DNA of 64,000 nucleotides. Origin: Verrucomicrobiia bacterium. GTDB lineage: Bacteria > Verrucomicrobiota > Verrucomicrobiia > Limisphaerales > Pedosphaeraceae. Below the pieces are notes generated by a model, which was not told the origin of the DNA, ran no database searches, and worked only from the letters and a program-made list of their open reading frames with translations. Location of the stretch: contig DATAUW010000017.1 of the NCBI GenBank assembly GCA_036268055.1, forward strand, positions 62,001-126,000. Direction: 5' to 3'. Numbering within the stretch: position 1 is the stretch's first letter; the number at the start of each line of letters is the position of its first letter. The position numbers were made by a program, and so were the translations under genes. This document shows positions 35,129-44,039 of the stretch, in pieces.

Positions 35129-35665
35129 TCAGTCCGGAAAGCTTTCGCGAACGGAGTTGCGGGATAAAACCATTAGCGTGAAAATCCCGAGCGCGGTGCC
35201 AAAAGGAATTTGAAGACAGTTCAACCCGGCCACCACCATGCAAAAAATGCGATGGTTTCTTTGGCGAAGAAACAGGCCCGCAAACACATTGAGGACGCAA
35301 GCGGTCGCCAGAACAAATCCAAAAAATAGATAAAATCCATTGAGAAAGACCATGATGTTTGCCGGCATCGGCGGAGGCGCATTTCTCGAAGGAGCCCAAA
35401 GTTGCGGATTTGCGAAAAAGGTGCGTATGAAGAGGAAGTGCAAACACAAAAACCCCATGCCGACCAACGCCAGTCCGGCGACGATAAAATGAAAAAAGGA
35501 GAGCAGTCGGATATGTTCGCCGTCTATGATTTGCTGCCGGTCATTCAATGGTGCAATGGGTTGAGACAGGGGCGCAGTTGCCGGGTTGCGAAGCGCGTAG
35601 CCATCAATGGCGCAAACAACCGCGTCATCGGGATATTCCCGGCCGCAATAAGTACATTGTTTCAT
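35129..35665 (-). CDS. Membrane protein with N-terminal zinc-ribbon-like motif
   Basis: This 178-residue protein begins with CTYCGREYPDDAVVC, a treble-clef or zinc-ribbon-like half motif followed by a further Ala/Asp segment. Three hydrophobic helices follow (near 61-83, 102-131 and 140-166). The function is not recognised. Zinc-ribbon plus membrane helices is a common architecture for verrucomicrobial proteins of unknown role, and another example is at 42323-43285. No operon partner is evident. Confidence 0.7.
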   Translation of the reverse strand: MKQCTYCGREYPDDAVVCAIDGYALRNPATAPLSQPIAPLNDRQQIIDGEHIRLLSFFHFIVAGLALVGMGFLCLHFLFIRTFFANPQLWAPSRNAPPPMPANIMVFLNGFYLFFGFVLATACVLNVFAGLFLRQRNHRIFCMVVAGLNCLQIPFGTALGIFTLMVLSRNSVRESFPD

Positions 35666-35840
35666 AGCTCAAGGATGAATGACTTCCATGGCGCGTTCGT
35701 TTTTTACTATTGTTCCGCTCTTTGACAAGGGGCTTGATGGAACGCTTAGAGGCTAGCCGGACGGCGCATTTTATCAATCCTGGAGTTTGCGCCGCGCAAA
35801 CAAATAATCCGACGTGGCGCAAAACTGGATGCGGCAGCGC

Positions 35841-35876
35841 TTGACAACCCGGCGCATACCCCCTCACCCTATGCGC
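35841..35876 (+). promoter_or_regulatory. Predicted CsoR-family operator with adjacent TTGACA
   Basis: A perfect seven-base inverted repeat, GCGCATA (35852-35858) and TATGCGC (35870-35876), brackets the C-tract CCCCCTCACCC. A GC-tract flanked by A/T-containing arms is the design of operators bound by CsoR/RcnR/FrmR tetramers. A consensus -35 TTGACA sits at 35841-35846 just before it, so a repressor bound here would cover the promoter. The CsoR-family gene starts 34 bases downstream. Confidence 0.65.
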
Positions 35877-35910
35877 TGATCATTTGATGCGATGATAGAC
35901 TCAAATTTTT

Positions 35911-36195
35911 ATGAAACGCACGCATAACCGTCCGGGATTGGAAAAGAGGGCTCTCGTGGTCCGTCTGCGAAGAATCAAGGGGCAGATTGAAGCCATTGAA
36001 AAAATGGTCGAAGCCGACACTGATTGTTCCGATTTGCTGATGCAAGTCGTCGCCGCGCGGCGGGCGTTGAAATCGTTCAGCGAGGAAATTCTCGAATCGC
36101 ACATGCACTCGTGCATTGAACAGGCGGCCAGCCCAACTGAAGGGCGCGCCAGCCTGCGATCGTTGCTCACCGTTCTGGAACGCTACGTCGCTTAG
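35911..36195 (+). CDS. CsoR/RcnR/FrmR-family metal-responsive repressor (DUF156)
   Basis: This 94-residue all-helical protein has the LRRIKGQIEAIEKMV and LLMQVVAARRALKSF family segments. Potential ligands are Cys39, His64 and Cys68. The spacing (25 and 4) equals the Cys-His-Cys triad of copper sensor CsoR, rather than the ligand sets of nickel-sensing RcnR or formaldehyde-sensing FrmR. The second-shell Tyr and Glu of CsoR are not obvious. It starts just after a dyad operator and ends 11 bases before an MgtA-type P-ATPase gene, so the two are probably one operon. What signal it senses is open. Confidence 0.9.
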   Translation: MKRTHNRPGLEKRALVVRLRRIKGQIEAIEKMVEADTDCSDLLMQVVAARRALKSFSEEILESHMHSCIEQAASPTEGRASLRSLLTVLERYVA

Positions 36196-36206
36196 TCCAA
36201 TCCGTT

Positions 36207-38858
36207 ATGCCAGCCGAAAATCTCAATGCCCAGCGCACTGCGGATCTCGTGCGCGACGCGGCCATGAAGGACGTTTCCGAGACTTTGCAACGGCTCGGCA
36301 CGGCGGTGGAAGGCTTGAGCGAAGAGGAGGCGGCGGAGCGGTTGGAAGTTTTTGGCCCCAACGAAGTCGCACAGGAGCGGAAGCACGAATGGCTGCATCG
36401 CTTGTGGGTGGCGGTGCGCAATCCGCTGGTGATTTTGCTGACGGTGCTGGCCACGCTTTCTTTTCTCACGGATGACATCGCCGGCGGCACGGTGATGATG
36501 GTGATGGTGATCCTTGGCGTTTCGCTGCGTTTCATCCAGGAAACCAAGGCAGGCAACGCAGCGGCGAAACTCAAGGCGATGATCACCGTCACCGCCACGG
36601 TTTTGCGCGACGGCAAGCAAAAGGAAATTCCGCTGCAACAACTCGTTCCGGGCGACATCATCAAACTCTCCGCCGGCGACATGATCCCCGGCGACGTGCG
36701 GCTCGTGACGGCGAAGGATTTGTTCATCATCCAGGCGACGCTCACCGGCGAATCGTTGCCGGTGGAAAAAACCGATGCCCGCGACGCGCGCGAAAATATT
36801 TCCAATATCGAGCGCACGAACCTTTGCTTTCTCGGCACGAGCGTGGAGAGCGGCGCGGCGACGGGCGTCATCGTGGCGACCGGCACGCAAACTTATTTCG
36901 GCAAGATGGCCAGCAGCCTTGCCGGGCAGCATCCCGATACCGCGTTCGACAAGGGCGTGAAACGCTTCGTGTGGCTGATGCTCACGTTCATGCTGATAAT
37001 GGTACCGATGGTGTTTCTCATCAACGGCATCATGAAGCATAACTGGAGGGACGCCTTTTTCTTCGCGATGGCCGTCGCGGTGGGACTCACGCCGGAAATG
37101 CTGCCGATGATTGTTTCCGTCTGCCTCTCCAAGGGCGCGCTCGCGATGTCGAAGAAAAAAGTCATCGTCAAAAAACTTAATTCGATCCAGAACTTCGGCG
37201 CGATGGACGTGCTGTGCACCGACAAGACCGGCACGCTCACCATTGACCGCGTCATCCTGGAATTGCATTGCGATGTTTTCAAAAACGAGAGCGAAGCGGT
37301 GTTGCGCGACGCGTATCTCATCAGCCATTTCCAGACGGGATTGAAAAACGTGCTCGACCGCGCAGTGCTTCATCACAAGGAATTGCACGGCGAACATGGC
37401 ATCGAGAAATACAAAATGGTGGACGAAATCCCGTTCGATTTTTCGCGCCGCATGATGTCCGTCGCGATCGGATGCCCGAACGGCGACCGGCAGTTGCTCA
37501 CCAAGGGCGCCCCCGAGGCGGTGTTTGCCAAGTGCACGCATTTTTTGAGCGACGATGAAATGTTTCCGATGGAACCCATCCTCGTCGGCGATTTGATCGA
37601 GCAAGTGAATTCGCTGAGTGAAGACGGTTTTCGCGTGCTCGCCGTGGCGACGAAAAAATTGGGCGCGAGCCAGACGACTTTTGCCAAATCCGATGAGTGC
37701 GATTTGTGCCTCACGGGGTATCTCGCGTTTCTCGACCCGCCGAAAGAGAGCGCGTCCAAGGCCATCGAAGCGCTGCGCCAACACGGTGTCACTGTGAAAG
37801 TGCTTACGGGGGATAATGATTTGGTCACGCGAAAAGTTTGCAGTGAAGTGGGCATTCACGCGGAAAAGATTTTGCTCGGCAGCCAGGTTGAGAATTTAAC
37901 CGACGAACAGTTGGCGAAGGAAGTTGAGTCCACGGACGTTTTCGCGCGCCTCTCGCCCGCGCACAAAAAACGCGTTGTCCAGGCGTTGCAACGGAACAAG
38001 CACGTCGTGGGTTTCATGGGCGATGGCATTAATGACGCGCCGGCGTTGCGCGCGGCGGATGTCGGACTCTCAGTGGACAACGCCGTGGACATCGCGAAGG
38101 AATCGGCGGACATGATCCTGCTGGAAAAAAATTTGATGGTGCTCGAAGAAGGCGTGATCGAGGGACGCAAGGTGTTCGCGAATATTTTGAAATACATCCG
38201 CATGGGCGCCAGTTCGAATTTCGGCAATATGTTCAGCGTGCTCGGCGCGAGCGCGTGGCTGCCGTTTTTGCCGATGCAACCGATCCAGGTGCTCACGAAC
38301 AATCTGCTCTATGATTTTTCGCAGGTGCCGATTCCGACGGACAACGTCGGCGAACAATTCACGGCCAAGCCGCGTCCATGGCACATGGGCGAAATCGCGA
38401 AGTTCATTATTTTCATCGGGCCGATCAGTTCGATCTTCGATTACACGACGTATTTTTTGATGTGGTTCTTTTTCAAGTGCGGGAATCTTGCGCTCGCGGC
38501 TCCGCCGGAATTGGCCGCGCGTTTTGCGCATGCACCCGACGCCGATCATACTTATGCCGCCGCGCTGTTCAGCACCGGCTGGTTCGTGGAATCATTGATG
38601 ACGCAAACGCTCATCGTCCACGTCATCCGCACGAACTTGATTCCATTCATCCAATCGCGCGCGAGCTGGCAACTCACTTTGACGACCGTGACCATCATGG
38701 GCGTCGGCGCGGCGCTGCCGTTTTCGCCGCTGGCGAGATACTTGGGCTTCGTGCCGCTGCCGTGGCAGTTCTGGCCGTTCCTCGCATTGACGCTGGTCTG
38801 CTACGTGGCGCTCACTCAGGTCATCAAGACGTTTCTCGTGCGCAAGTCGTGGATCTGA
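36207..38858 (+). CDS. mgtA: Magnesium-translocating P-type ATPase, MgtA type (P3B)
   Basis: This 883-residue P-type ATPase has actuator motif TLTGES (about 177-182), phosphorylation motif CTDKTGTLT (Asp near 338), nucleotide-binding TKGAPEAVFAKC and hinge MGDGINDAPALR (about 604-615). Helix 4 reads VGLTPEMLPMIV, the PEMLP element of the Mg transporters MgtA/MgtB, not the CPC of copper pumps. A C-terminal membrane domain of six helices follows. It should import magnesium or possibly nickel. It lies in a probable operon with the upstream CsoR-family regulator, an uncommon pairing as far as is known. Confidence 0.93.
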   Translation: MPAENLNAQRTADLVRDAAMKDVSETLQRLGTAVEGLSEEEAAERLEVFGPNEVAQERKHEWLHRLWVAVRNPLVILLTVLATLSFLTDDIAGGTVMMVMVILGVSLRFIQETKAGNAAAKLKAMITVTATVLRDGKQKEIPLQQLVPGDIIKLSAGDMIPGDVRLVTAKDLFIIQATLTGESLPVEKTDARDARENISNIERTNLCFLGTSVESGAATGVIVATGTQTYFGKMASSLAGQHPDTAFDKGVKRFVWLMLTFMLIMVPMVFLINGIMKHNWRDAFFFAMAVAVGLTPEMLPMIVSVCLSKGALAMSKKKVIVKKLNSIQNFGAMDVLCTDKTGTLTIDRVILELHCDVFKNESEAVLRDAYLISHFQTGLKNVLDRAVLHHKELHGEHGIEKYKMVDEIPFDFSRRMMSVAIGCPNGDRQLLTKGAPEAVFAKCTHFLSDDEMFPMEPILVGDLIEQVNSLSEDGFRVLAVATKKLGASQTTFAKSDECDLCLTGYLAFLDPPKESASKAIEALRQHGVTVKVLTGDNDLVTRKVCSEVGIHAEKILLGSQVENLTDEQLAKEVESTDVFARLSPAHKKRVVQALQRNKHVVGFMGDGINDAPALRAADVGLSVDNAVDIAKESADMILLEKNLMVLEEGVIEGRKVFANILKYIRMGASSNFGNMFSVLGASAWLPFLPMQPIQVLTNNLLYDFSQVPIPTDNVGEQFTAKPRPWHMGEIAKFIIFIGPISSIFDYTTYFLMWFFFKCGNLALAAPPELAARFAHAPDADHTYAAALFSTGWFVESLMTQTLIVHVIRTNLIPFIQSRASWQLTLTTVTIMGVGAALPFSPLARYLGFVPLPWQFWPFLALTLVCYVALTQVIKTFLVRKSWI

Positions 38859-38970
38859 TCGGAGGGCATCATGGTTAGAACGGCAGAGCAGCGGAATCGC
38901 CATCCTCGGCGGCGGTGTATGATGCGCCAAGGGAAAGGCCCTATCACTCGACGGTCACGGCCGGGAGAAA

Positions 38971-39549
38971 TTAGCGCCTCAACAAATCGCCGACGTCCAC
39001 GCTGACATCGGGGAAGGCCAGCACAGTGGCTTTGCCGCCAGCACGCAAAATAGTTTTGCTGCCGTAGCCGGTGAAATTGGGTTCGCGATAAATTTCAACG
39101 ACGGATTCGATTAGATTTATAATCCAGACTTCATTGATGCCGGCGCGGCCATACAAGGGAAGTTTCGTGCTGCGATCAAAATTGAGTGAGCTATCCGCGA
39201 CTTCGACGATCAAAAAAACTTCGCTGGGAGTGGGATCGCTGGTGGTATAGTAGTTTAGCGAAGGTTAAAGTAATGCAATATCCGGCTCAGGTTCGGAGTA
39301 TTCATCCAAACGAATCGAATTTTGAGGCCAAACCAGCCAGCGGTCACTCGATAGCTTCATGAACAAGTGAGCCATTCTGGCAACGATACCGCGATGAAAT
39401 TGGCCTATTGGTGACATATCAATGATTTCTCCCTCAATCAATTCGACTCGCGCCTCTGGCGACAAGACGCCTATTTCCGCCATGCGGTGGTAATTCGTCA
39501 CGCTGAAACGATGTGTCGTTTGCGCTAACATAGAAAACATCCTAGCCAA
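38971..39549 (-). pseudogene. Uma2-family (PD-D/ExK-like) nuclease, interrupted by an in-frame TAA
   Basis: Two pieces in one frame make a single 193-codon Uma2 (DUF820) protein. The first half begins MARMFSMLAQTTHRFSVTNY and ends SEPEPDIALL at a TAA (39265-39267). The second continues LNYYTTSDPTPSEVFLIVEV and ends in DLLRR. Catalytic-type residues survive on both sides: the Asp of EPDIALL, the Glu of VEVADSS and the Lys of DRSTKLPLYGRAGINEVWI. A single base change, for example AAA to TAA, would explain it. It is most simply a recently disabled gene, with a sequencing error or readthrough less likely. trpB ends directly upstream. Confidence 0.85.
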
Positions 39550-40764
39550 TCACTCCGGCATCTTCAAACCAATCTTATCCGCCGCTTGGGCAACATCTTT
39601 GTCGCCGCGGCCGGAGAGGTTGACGATGATCAAATTGTCGGGACGCATCTTTGGCGCGCGCGCGATGACTTCGGCAACGGCGTGGGAGGATTCGAGCGCG
39701 GGAATGATGCCTTCGAGTCGCGCCAATTTTTGAAAAGCTTCGAGCGCTTTGGCGTCGGTGGCGTAAGTGTATTCAACGCGGTTGGCATCGCGCAGCCAGG
39801 CGTGTTCAGGGCCGACGGCGGCGTAATCCAAGCCGGCGGAAACGCTGTGGGTGAGTTGGATTTGGCCGTTTTCATCCTGCAAAATATACGAGCGCGTGCC
39901 TTGAAGGACGCCGAGCGAACCCCCTTGAAATCTGGCCGCGTGTTTTTCCGGTTGGATACCGAGGCCGCCCGCCTCCACGCCAACCATTTTAACGGAAGCG
40001 TCGTCGAGGAACGGATAGAAAAGGCCGATGGCATTCGAGCCGCCACCGACGCACGCGATGAGCAAGTCCGGCAAGCGCTCTTCCTGTTCGAGGATTTGCC
40101 GGCGTGCTTCGTCGCCGATGACGCGCTGAAAATTTCGCACCATCACCGGATAGGGATGCGCGCCATACGCCGTGCCGAGAATGTAATGCGTCGAGCGCAC
40201 ATTCGTAACCCAGTCGCGCATGGCTTCGTTGACGGCTTCCTTTAAAGTTTTTTGCCCGGCCTTCACTGAGACGACTTCCGCGCCGAGCATTTTCATGCGA
40301 TAGACATTGAGCGATTGACGCTGGCAATCCACTTCGCCCATGTAGATGACGCACTTCAAGCCGAACATGGCGCTAACGGTCGCGGTGGCCACGCCATGCT
40401 GGCCTGCGCCGGTCTCGGCGATGATGCGGGTTTTGCCCATGCGCTTGGCCAAAAGGATTTGGCCCATAGCGTTGTTGATCTTGTGCGCGCCGGTATGCAG
40501 CAAGTCTTCGCGCTTGAGATAAATTTTCGCGCCGCCGAGTTCGCGCGTGAGGCGTTCGGCAAAGTAGAGCGGGGTGGGGCGTCCGCAAAATTCGCGCAGG
40601 TAATATTGCAATTCGCGCTGGAATTCCGGGTCATGCTGCGAGCGAAAATATTCCTGCTCCAACTCCTGGAGTGGATGCATCAAAGTCTCGGGCACGTAAC
40701 GCCCGCCGTAAGGACCGAAATGTCCCTGGGCGTCGGGCACTGTCGAACTGGCTATGGCACTCAT
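39550..40764 (-). CDS. trpB: Tryptophan synthase beta chain
   Basis: This 404-residue PLP enzyme joins indole and serine to make tryptophan. The ATG at 40764 gives [20 protein letters not shown]; longer in-frame starts add unrelated residues. Signatures are [20 protein letters not shown], the PLP lysine in [33 protein letters not shown] and [13 protein letters not shown], the phosphate loop. No trpA is adjacent. It is divergent from the UTP-glucose-1-phosphate uridylyltransferase gene, with about 105 bases between. Confidence 0.97.
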   Translation of the reverse strand: MSAIASSTVPDAQGHFGPYGGRYVPETLMHPLQELEQEYFRSQHDPEFQRELQYYLREFCGRPTPLYFAERLTRELGGAKIYLKREDLLHTGAHKINNAMGQILLAKRMGKTRIIAETGAGQHGVATATVSAMFGLKCVIYMGEVDCQRQSLNVYRMKMLGAEVVSVKAGQKTLKEAVNEAMRDWVTNVRSTHYILGTAYGAHPYPVMVRNFQRVIGDEARRQILEQEERLPDLLIACVGGGSNAIGLFYPFLDDASVKMVGVEAGGLGIQPEKHAARFQGGSLGVLQGTRSYILQDENGQIQLTHSVSAGLDYAAVGPEHAWLRDANRVEYTYATDAKALEAFQKLARLEGIIPALESSHAVAEVIARAPKMRPDNLIIVNLSGRGDKDVAQAADKIGLKMPE

Positions 40765-40870
40765 GCGGGCAATGTAGCAGAAACCCATGTTAGGCGCGAG
40801 TAATTTGCCAATCGGTTTTGGCCTATGGACAAACGCGGGCTTCGCGTGAAGAATCCTGACGTCGTTATTT

Positions 40871-42250
40871 ATGAGCCAAGCCAATGCCATTGCTGAGTTT
40901 GAAAATAAAATGCGCGCAGCCCGCGTGAGCGAGGCGGCCATTCGCGCGTTTCGCCACAGCTACGAAAATCTTGCCGCGGGCAAAACCGGATTGCTGCCCG
41001 AATCAGAAATCGAACCCGTCGCGAGTTTGCCGAGTTTTGAAAAATTGGATTCCACTTCTTCGGATGGTGCGTTGCTCGCGCAAGTGGTGGTTTTGAAACT
41101 GAACGGCGGCCTGGGCACGGGCATGGGTTTGGAGAAAGCCAAGTCGCTGTTGCGCATCAAAGACGACCTGACATTTCTGGATTTCATCGCGCGGCAGATT
41201 TTACATTTGCGCGAGAAACACAAATCGCCGTTGCGCTTTTTGTTGATGAACAGTTTCAGCACGAGCCGGGACACGCTGGATTTTTTGAAGAAATATCCCG
41301 CGCTGGGCGAGTCCGCGCAGCTTGAGTTGATGCAGAGCGCGGTGCCGAAGGTGGATGCGCAATCGCTTCGCCCGATTGTCTGGCCGAGGCATCCTGAAAT
41401 GGAATGGTGTCCGCCGGGGCATGGGGATTTGTATCCGTCGCTGCTCGGTTCGGGGTTGCTGGAGCAACTGCTCGGCGTGGGCGTGAAATATTTGTTCGTT
41501 TCCAATTCCGATAATCTCGGCGCGAGTTTGGATTTAAAGCTGCTGAATTATTTCGCGACGAGCGATCAGGATTTTCTCATGGAAGTGTGCGAACGCACGG
41601 CGTCGGACCGCAAGGGCGGGCATCTGGCGCAACGCGGCGGGAAATTGCTTTTGCGCGAATCCGCGCAATGTCCGGAAGCAGATGCGGCATCGTTCCAGGA
41701 CATCGGGAGGCATCGGTTTTTCAACACGAACAATCTTTGGGTGCGGCTCGACCGGCTCAAGAAATTACTCGATGTCAGCGGCGGTTTTATTCCGCTGCCG
41801 ATCATCAAGAATGCGAAGACGGTGGACCCGCGCGACAAGACTTCGCCGAAAGTTTTTCAACTGGAAACGGCGATGGGCGCGGCGATTGAATGTTTCGAGC
41901 GGACGGGAGCCATTGTCGTGCCGCGCACGCGATTTGCGCCGGTGAAGACCACCGCAGATCTGCTGGCATTGCGGTCGGATGCTTATGAAATCACGGAAGA
42001 CTGGCGTTTGGTGCTCTCGCCGAGTTGCAATGGTGTGCCGCCGACGATTGATCTGGATGACAATTATAAGATGGTGGATCAGTTGGATGCCGCGCTCGTG
42101 GAGGGCGTGCCGTCCCTGAAACACTGCCAAAAATTGACAATACGGGGCGGGTTCAAGTTCAGTTCGCAGAATGTTTTTAGCGGCGAAGTTGCGTTAAATA
42201 ATGCCACAACGGCGCGCGTGGTGGTTTCGGCCGAAAACACCGCGACTTGA
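40871..42250 (+). CDS. UTP-glucose-1-phosphate uridylyltransferase, eukaryotic-like (UGP2) type
   Basis: This 459-residue protein has the UDPGP family nucleotide-binding loop [20 protein letters not shown] near residues 76-95 and the [13 protein letters not shown] element near 209. The last third forms a left-handed beta-helix-like tail ([20 protein letters not shown]). It makes UDP-glucose from UTP and glucose-1-phosphate for polysaccharide and sugar-nucleotide synthesis. It resembles the eukaryotic UGP2 fold more than bacterial GalU. It stands alone with its own start. Confidence 0.92.
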   Translation: MSQANAIAEFENKMRAARVSEAAIRAFRHSYENLAAGKTGLLPESEIEPVASLPSFEKLDSTSSDGALLAQVVVLKLNGGLGTGMGLEKAKSLLRIKDDLTFLDFIARQILHLREKHKSPLRFLLMNSFSTSRDTLDFLKKYPALGESAQLELMQSAVPKVDAQSLRPIVWPRHPEMEWCPPGHGDLYPSLLGSGLLEQLLGVGVKYLFVSNSDNLGASLDLKLLNYFATSDQDFLMEVCERTASDRKGGHLAQRGGKLLLRESAQCPEADAASFQDIGRHRFFNTNNLWVRLDRLKKLLDVSGGFIPLPIIKNAKTVDPRDKTSPKVFQLETAMGAAIECFERTGAIVVPRTRFAPVKTTADLLALRSDAYEITEDWRLVLSPSCNGVPPTIDLDDNYKMVDQLDAALVEGVPSLKHCQKLTIRGGFKFSSQNVFSGEVALNNATTARVVVSAENTAT

Positions 42251-42322
42251 CGTAACATTTCGCCTAGTGCCAAATGGGCCGGTTCCATTTCACATACTAG
42301 AAAGAATAGGCAAGCAAAGCAC

Positions 42323-43285
42323 ATGAGCGAATTTAAATTTCCGTGCCCGAAATGCGGGCAGAACATCCTCTGCGACGCCAGCAACGCAGGCATGCAAATC
42401 GCCTGCCCGGCCTGTCAGACAACTTTAACCGTTCCACCGCCACCGCCACCGCCGCCCGCCGCGCCCGGCAAACTTTCCATCAATAAGGCGGTGCATCACA
42501 AACCCGCGGCCACTCCTCCTGCCGGTGGGGCTTCCGCGCCGCAGCAACCGGCGGCATGGGGCACAAAACCGCCGCCGCAAAAAAAGAAGCGGAAATTTAA
42601 TTTTGGACCGGCGCTGGGGTCAATCTTCGCATTGGCGGTCGCGGGGGCGATTGCGTGGTTCGCTTTCGGCGCGCCTTATTTCAAGGCGCAGGCCGAGAAG
42701 AAAAAACAAGCGGATGCAGAAGCGGCAGCACAGGCGAAAGCCCAGGAAGAAGCCCAACGATTGGCCGCCGAGGAAGCCGCGCGGCCCAAGGCGGTCTGGA
42801 AATTAAATCTGGCGGAAGCGGTCATTCCCGATGCGCCAGCGAAGGGCAAACTGCACGGGGTGGATTTCAAGGCGGAGATGGTTTTGTTTCAGAATGATTT
42901 TCTGACGCTGCGGCAGGACTCGGGGCTGGCGCGGCAGTTCGTCATTTCAGTTCCACTCAAATCGGGTGAGATGCTGCCGGGAAAATCGCTTGAAGTTTAT
43001 TCGACGAACACTATTTCACAACCGCGAATCGGGTTGAATTGGAAATCGGATTCGGGGCAGCCCCCGGGCGCGCAAACCTTCACGAAGGGATATGCGATGA
43101 AATTGGAATTCGGCACGGCGACGCCGGATGGAAGCATTCCTGGCAAAATTTATCTCGCATTGCCGGACACGGAACAAAGTTTTGTCGCGGGAACTTTTGA
43201 AATCGGATCGAAGAAGGCCGCGGGCCAGCCGGGCGCGGCGGCGGCGCCGGGTGAGCCGCCGAGACGGCGCAAACGGGATAGCTGA
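42323..43285 (+). CDS. Zinc-ribbon and single-helix membrane protein of unknown function
   Basis: This 320-residue protein has an N-terminal zinc ribbon FPCPKCGQNILCDASNAGMQ and IACPACQ (residues 7-34). A poly-Pro linker and basic Ala/Pro region follow (to about 90), then one membrane helix (about 96-113, SIFALAVAGAIAWFAFG). A charged coiled-coil-like segment (about 119-150) precedes an unrecognised beta-rich C-terminal domain. The C-terminus is basic (EPPRRRKRDS). The cytosolic ribbon with an exported C-terminal domain resembles other verrucomicrobial proteins. No function can be assigned. Confidence 0.75.
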   Translation: MSEFKFPCPKCGQNILCDASNAGMQIACPACQTTLTVPPPPPPPPAAPGKLSINKAVHHKPAATPPAGGASAPQQPAAWGTKPPPQKKKRKFNFGPALGSIFALAVAGAIAWFAFGAPYFKAQAEKKKQADAEAAAQAKAQEEAQRLAAEEAARPKAVWKLNLAEAVIPDAPAKGKLHGVDFKAEMVLFQNDFLTLRQDSGLARQFVISVPLKSGEMLPGKSLEVYSTNTISQPRIGLNWKSDSGQPPGAQTFTKGYAMKLEFGTATPDGSIPGKIYLALPDTEQSFVAGTFEIGSKKAAGQPGAAAAPGEPPRRRKRDS

Positions 43286-43308
43286 GTTTGAAACGGCGGC
43301 GTGCGAAA

Positions 43309-43785
43309 TCAGCAGCCGCTCTTTTTTTTGCAGGCGCCGAGCTTCTTTAGCTCTTCGCAACTGCCGGTGATCTGCAAGCGCTGGGTCTTGATGGAGAAAC
43401 CGAGGCGGCGGGTGATTTCGCCTTCAAGTTTTTCGATCTTGTCGCTCTCGAATTCCACGATTTTTTCACAATCGTTGCAGATGATGTGATTGTGGTTGGG
43501 ATGCTCGGCGTAGTTGGGATCGTAAAATTTATAGTCCTTGCCGAAATCCATTTCGCGCACGAGTCCGCTCTCGGTGAGCAGGGGCAGGGTGCGATAGACG
43601 GTGGCGCGGGAAACCGATTTGTCCTTGCGCCGTGACCATTCGAGAAGTTGTTCCGCTGTGAAATGTTCTTCGGTGCCGAAAACGGTGTCCACGATCGCCT
43701 GCCGCTGTGAAGTGATGCGGAGATGCTTATGCGCGAGGAAGTGCATGAACTTCTCCTTGGCGGCATTTTTGACGGCAACTGACAT
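43309..43785 (-). CDS. Fur-family transcriptional regulator
   Basis: This 158-residue protein has the Fur layout: winged helix with ITSQRQAIVDTVFGTEEHFT and SRATVYRTLPLLTESGLV, then the dimer/metal region with NHNHIICNDCEKIVEF (Cys-x2-Cys) and a C-terminal CKKKSGC. It should repress iron, zinc or peroxide-defence genes in a metal-dependent way; which is unknown. The start is uncertain. The ATG at 43785 is preceded immediately by a good promoter (see 43792-43819), which would make a leaderless mRNA. The ATG at 43746 has an AAGGAG site and would give a normal leader. The outer start is kept here. Confidence 0.93.
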   Translation of the reverse strand: MSVAVKNAAKEKFMHFLAHKHLRITSQRQAIVDTVFGTEEHFTAEQLLEWSRRKDKSVSRATVYRTLPLLTESGLVREMDFGKDYKFYDPNYAEHPNHNHIICNDCEKIVEFESDKIEKLEGEITRRLGFSIKTQRLQITGSCEELKKLGACKKKSGC

Positions 43786-43791
43786 CCAGTC

Positions 43792-43819
43792 AGTATAAAA
43801 CAGCGGTGCGGCAAGTCAA
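43792..43819 (-). promoter_or_regulatory. Sigma-70-type promoter for the Fur-family gene
   Basis: On the minus strand TTGACT (43814-43819) and TATACT (43792-43797) are separated by 16 bases, close to the -35 and -10 consensus. The predicted start of transcription falls at about 43785, on or beside the first ATG of the ORF. Confidence 0.6.
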
Positions 43820-43857
43820 CGGTTTCGCCGGGCGTGAAGTCGTGTCTGGAGATGTTC

Positions 43858-43990
43858 TTTTTGACGCAGAGGCGCGGAGGCGCAGAGAGGAGAAGAAATC
43901 AGCCACGGGTTAAATACTGAAAGACTTTTTCAAATCGTGTTTAAACCGTGTCCATCCGTGGTTTTTCCCGGTGGCCGTCCGCAAGGACCG
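43858..43990. repeat. Composite repeat before cinA (copy A)
   Basis: This interval holds TTTTTGACGCAGAGGCGCGG followed by GCGCAGAGAGG (43858-43890), then CCGTGTCCATCCGTGGTTT (about 43946-43964) and GTGGCCGTCCGCAAGGACC (43971-43989). The first block recurs at 50092-50122 and in a related inverted form at 61225-61272. The 19-base last block recurs exactly inverted at 50028-50046. A GCAGAGGCGCAGAG motif is recalled as a dispersed element of several bacterial groups (not searched). The repeat makes upstream cinA starts unlikely. Confidence 0.7.
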
Positions 43991-44039
43991 TCAAAAAATG
44001 GGGTTGGAATTTTATGGATGTGCCAGCAAGTTAGGATGC

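Noticed and set aside
36192-37859. 555-codon minus-strand ORF opposite the MgtA-type ATPase gene
   Set aside because: The His/Arg-rich product has no recognisable domain and lies fully within a clearly coding gene on the other strand.
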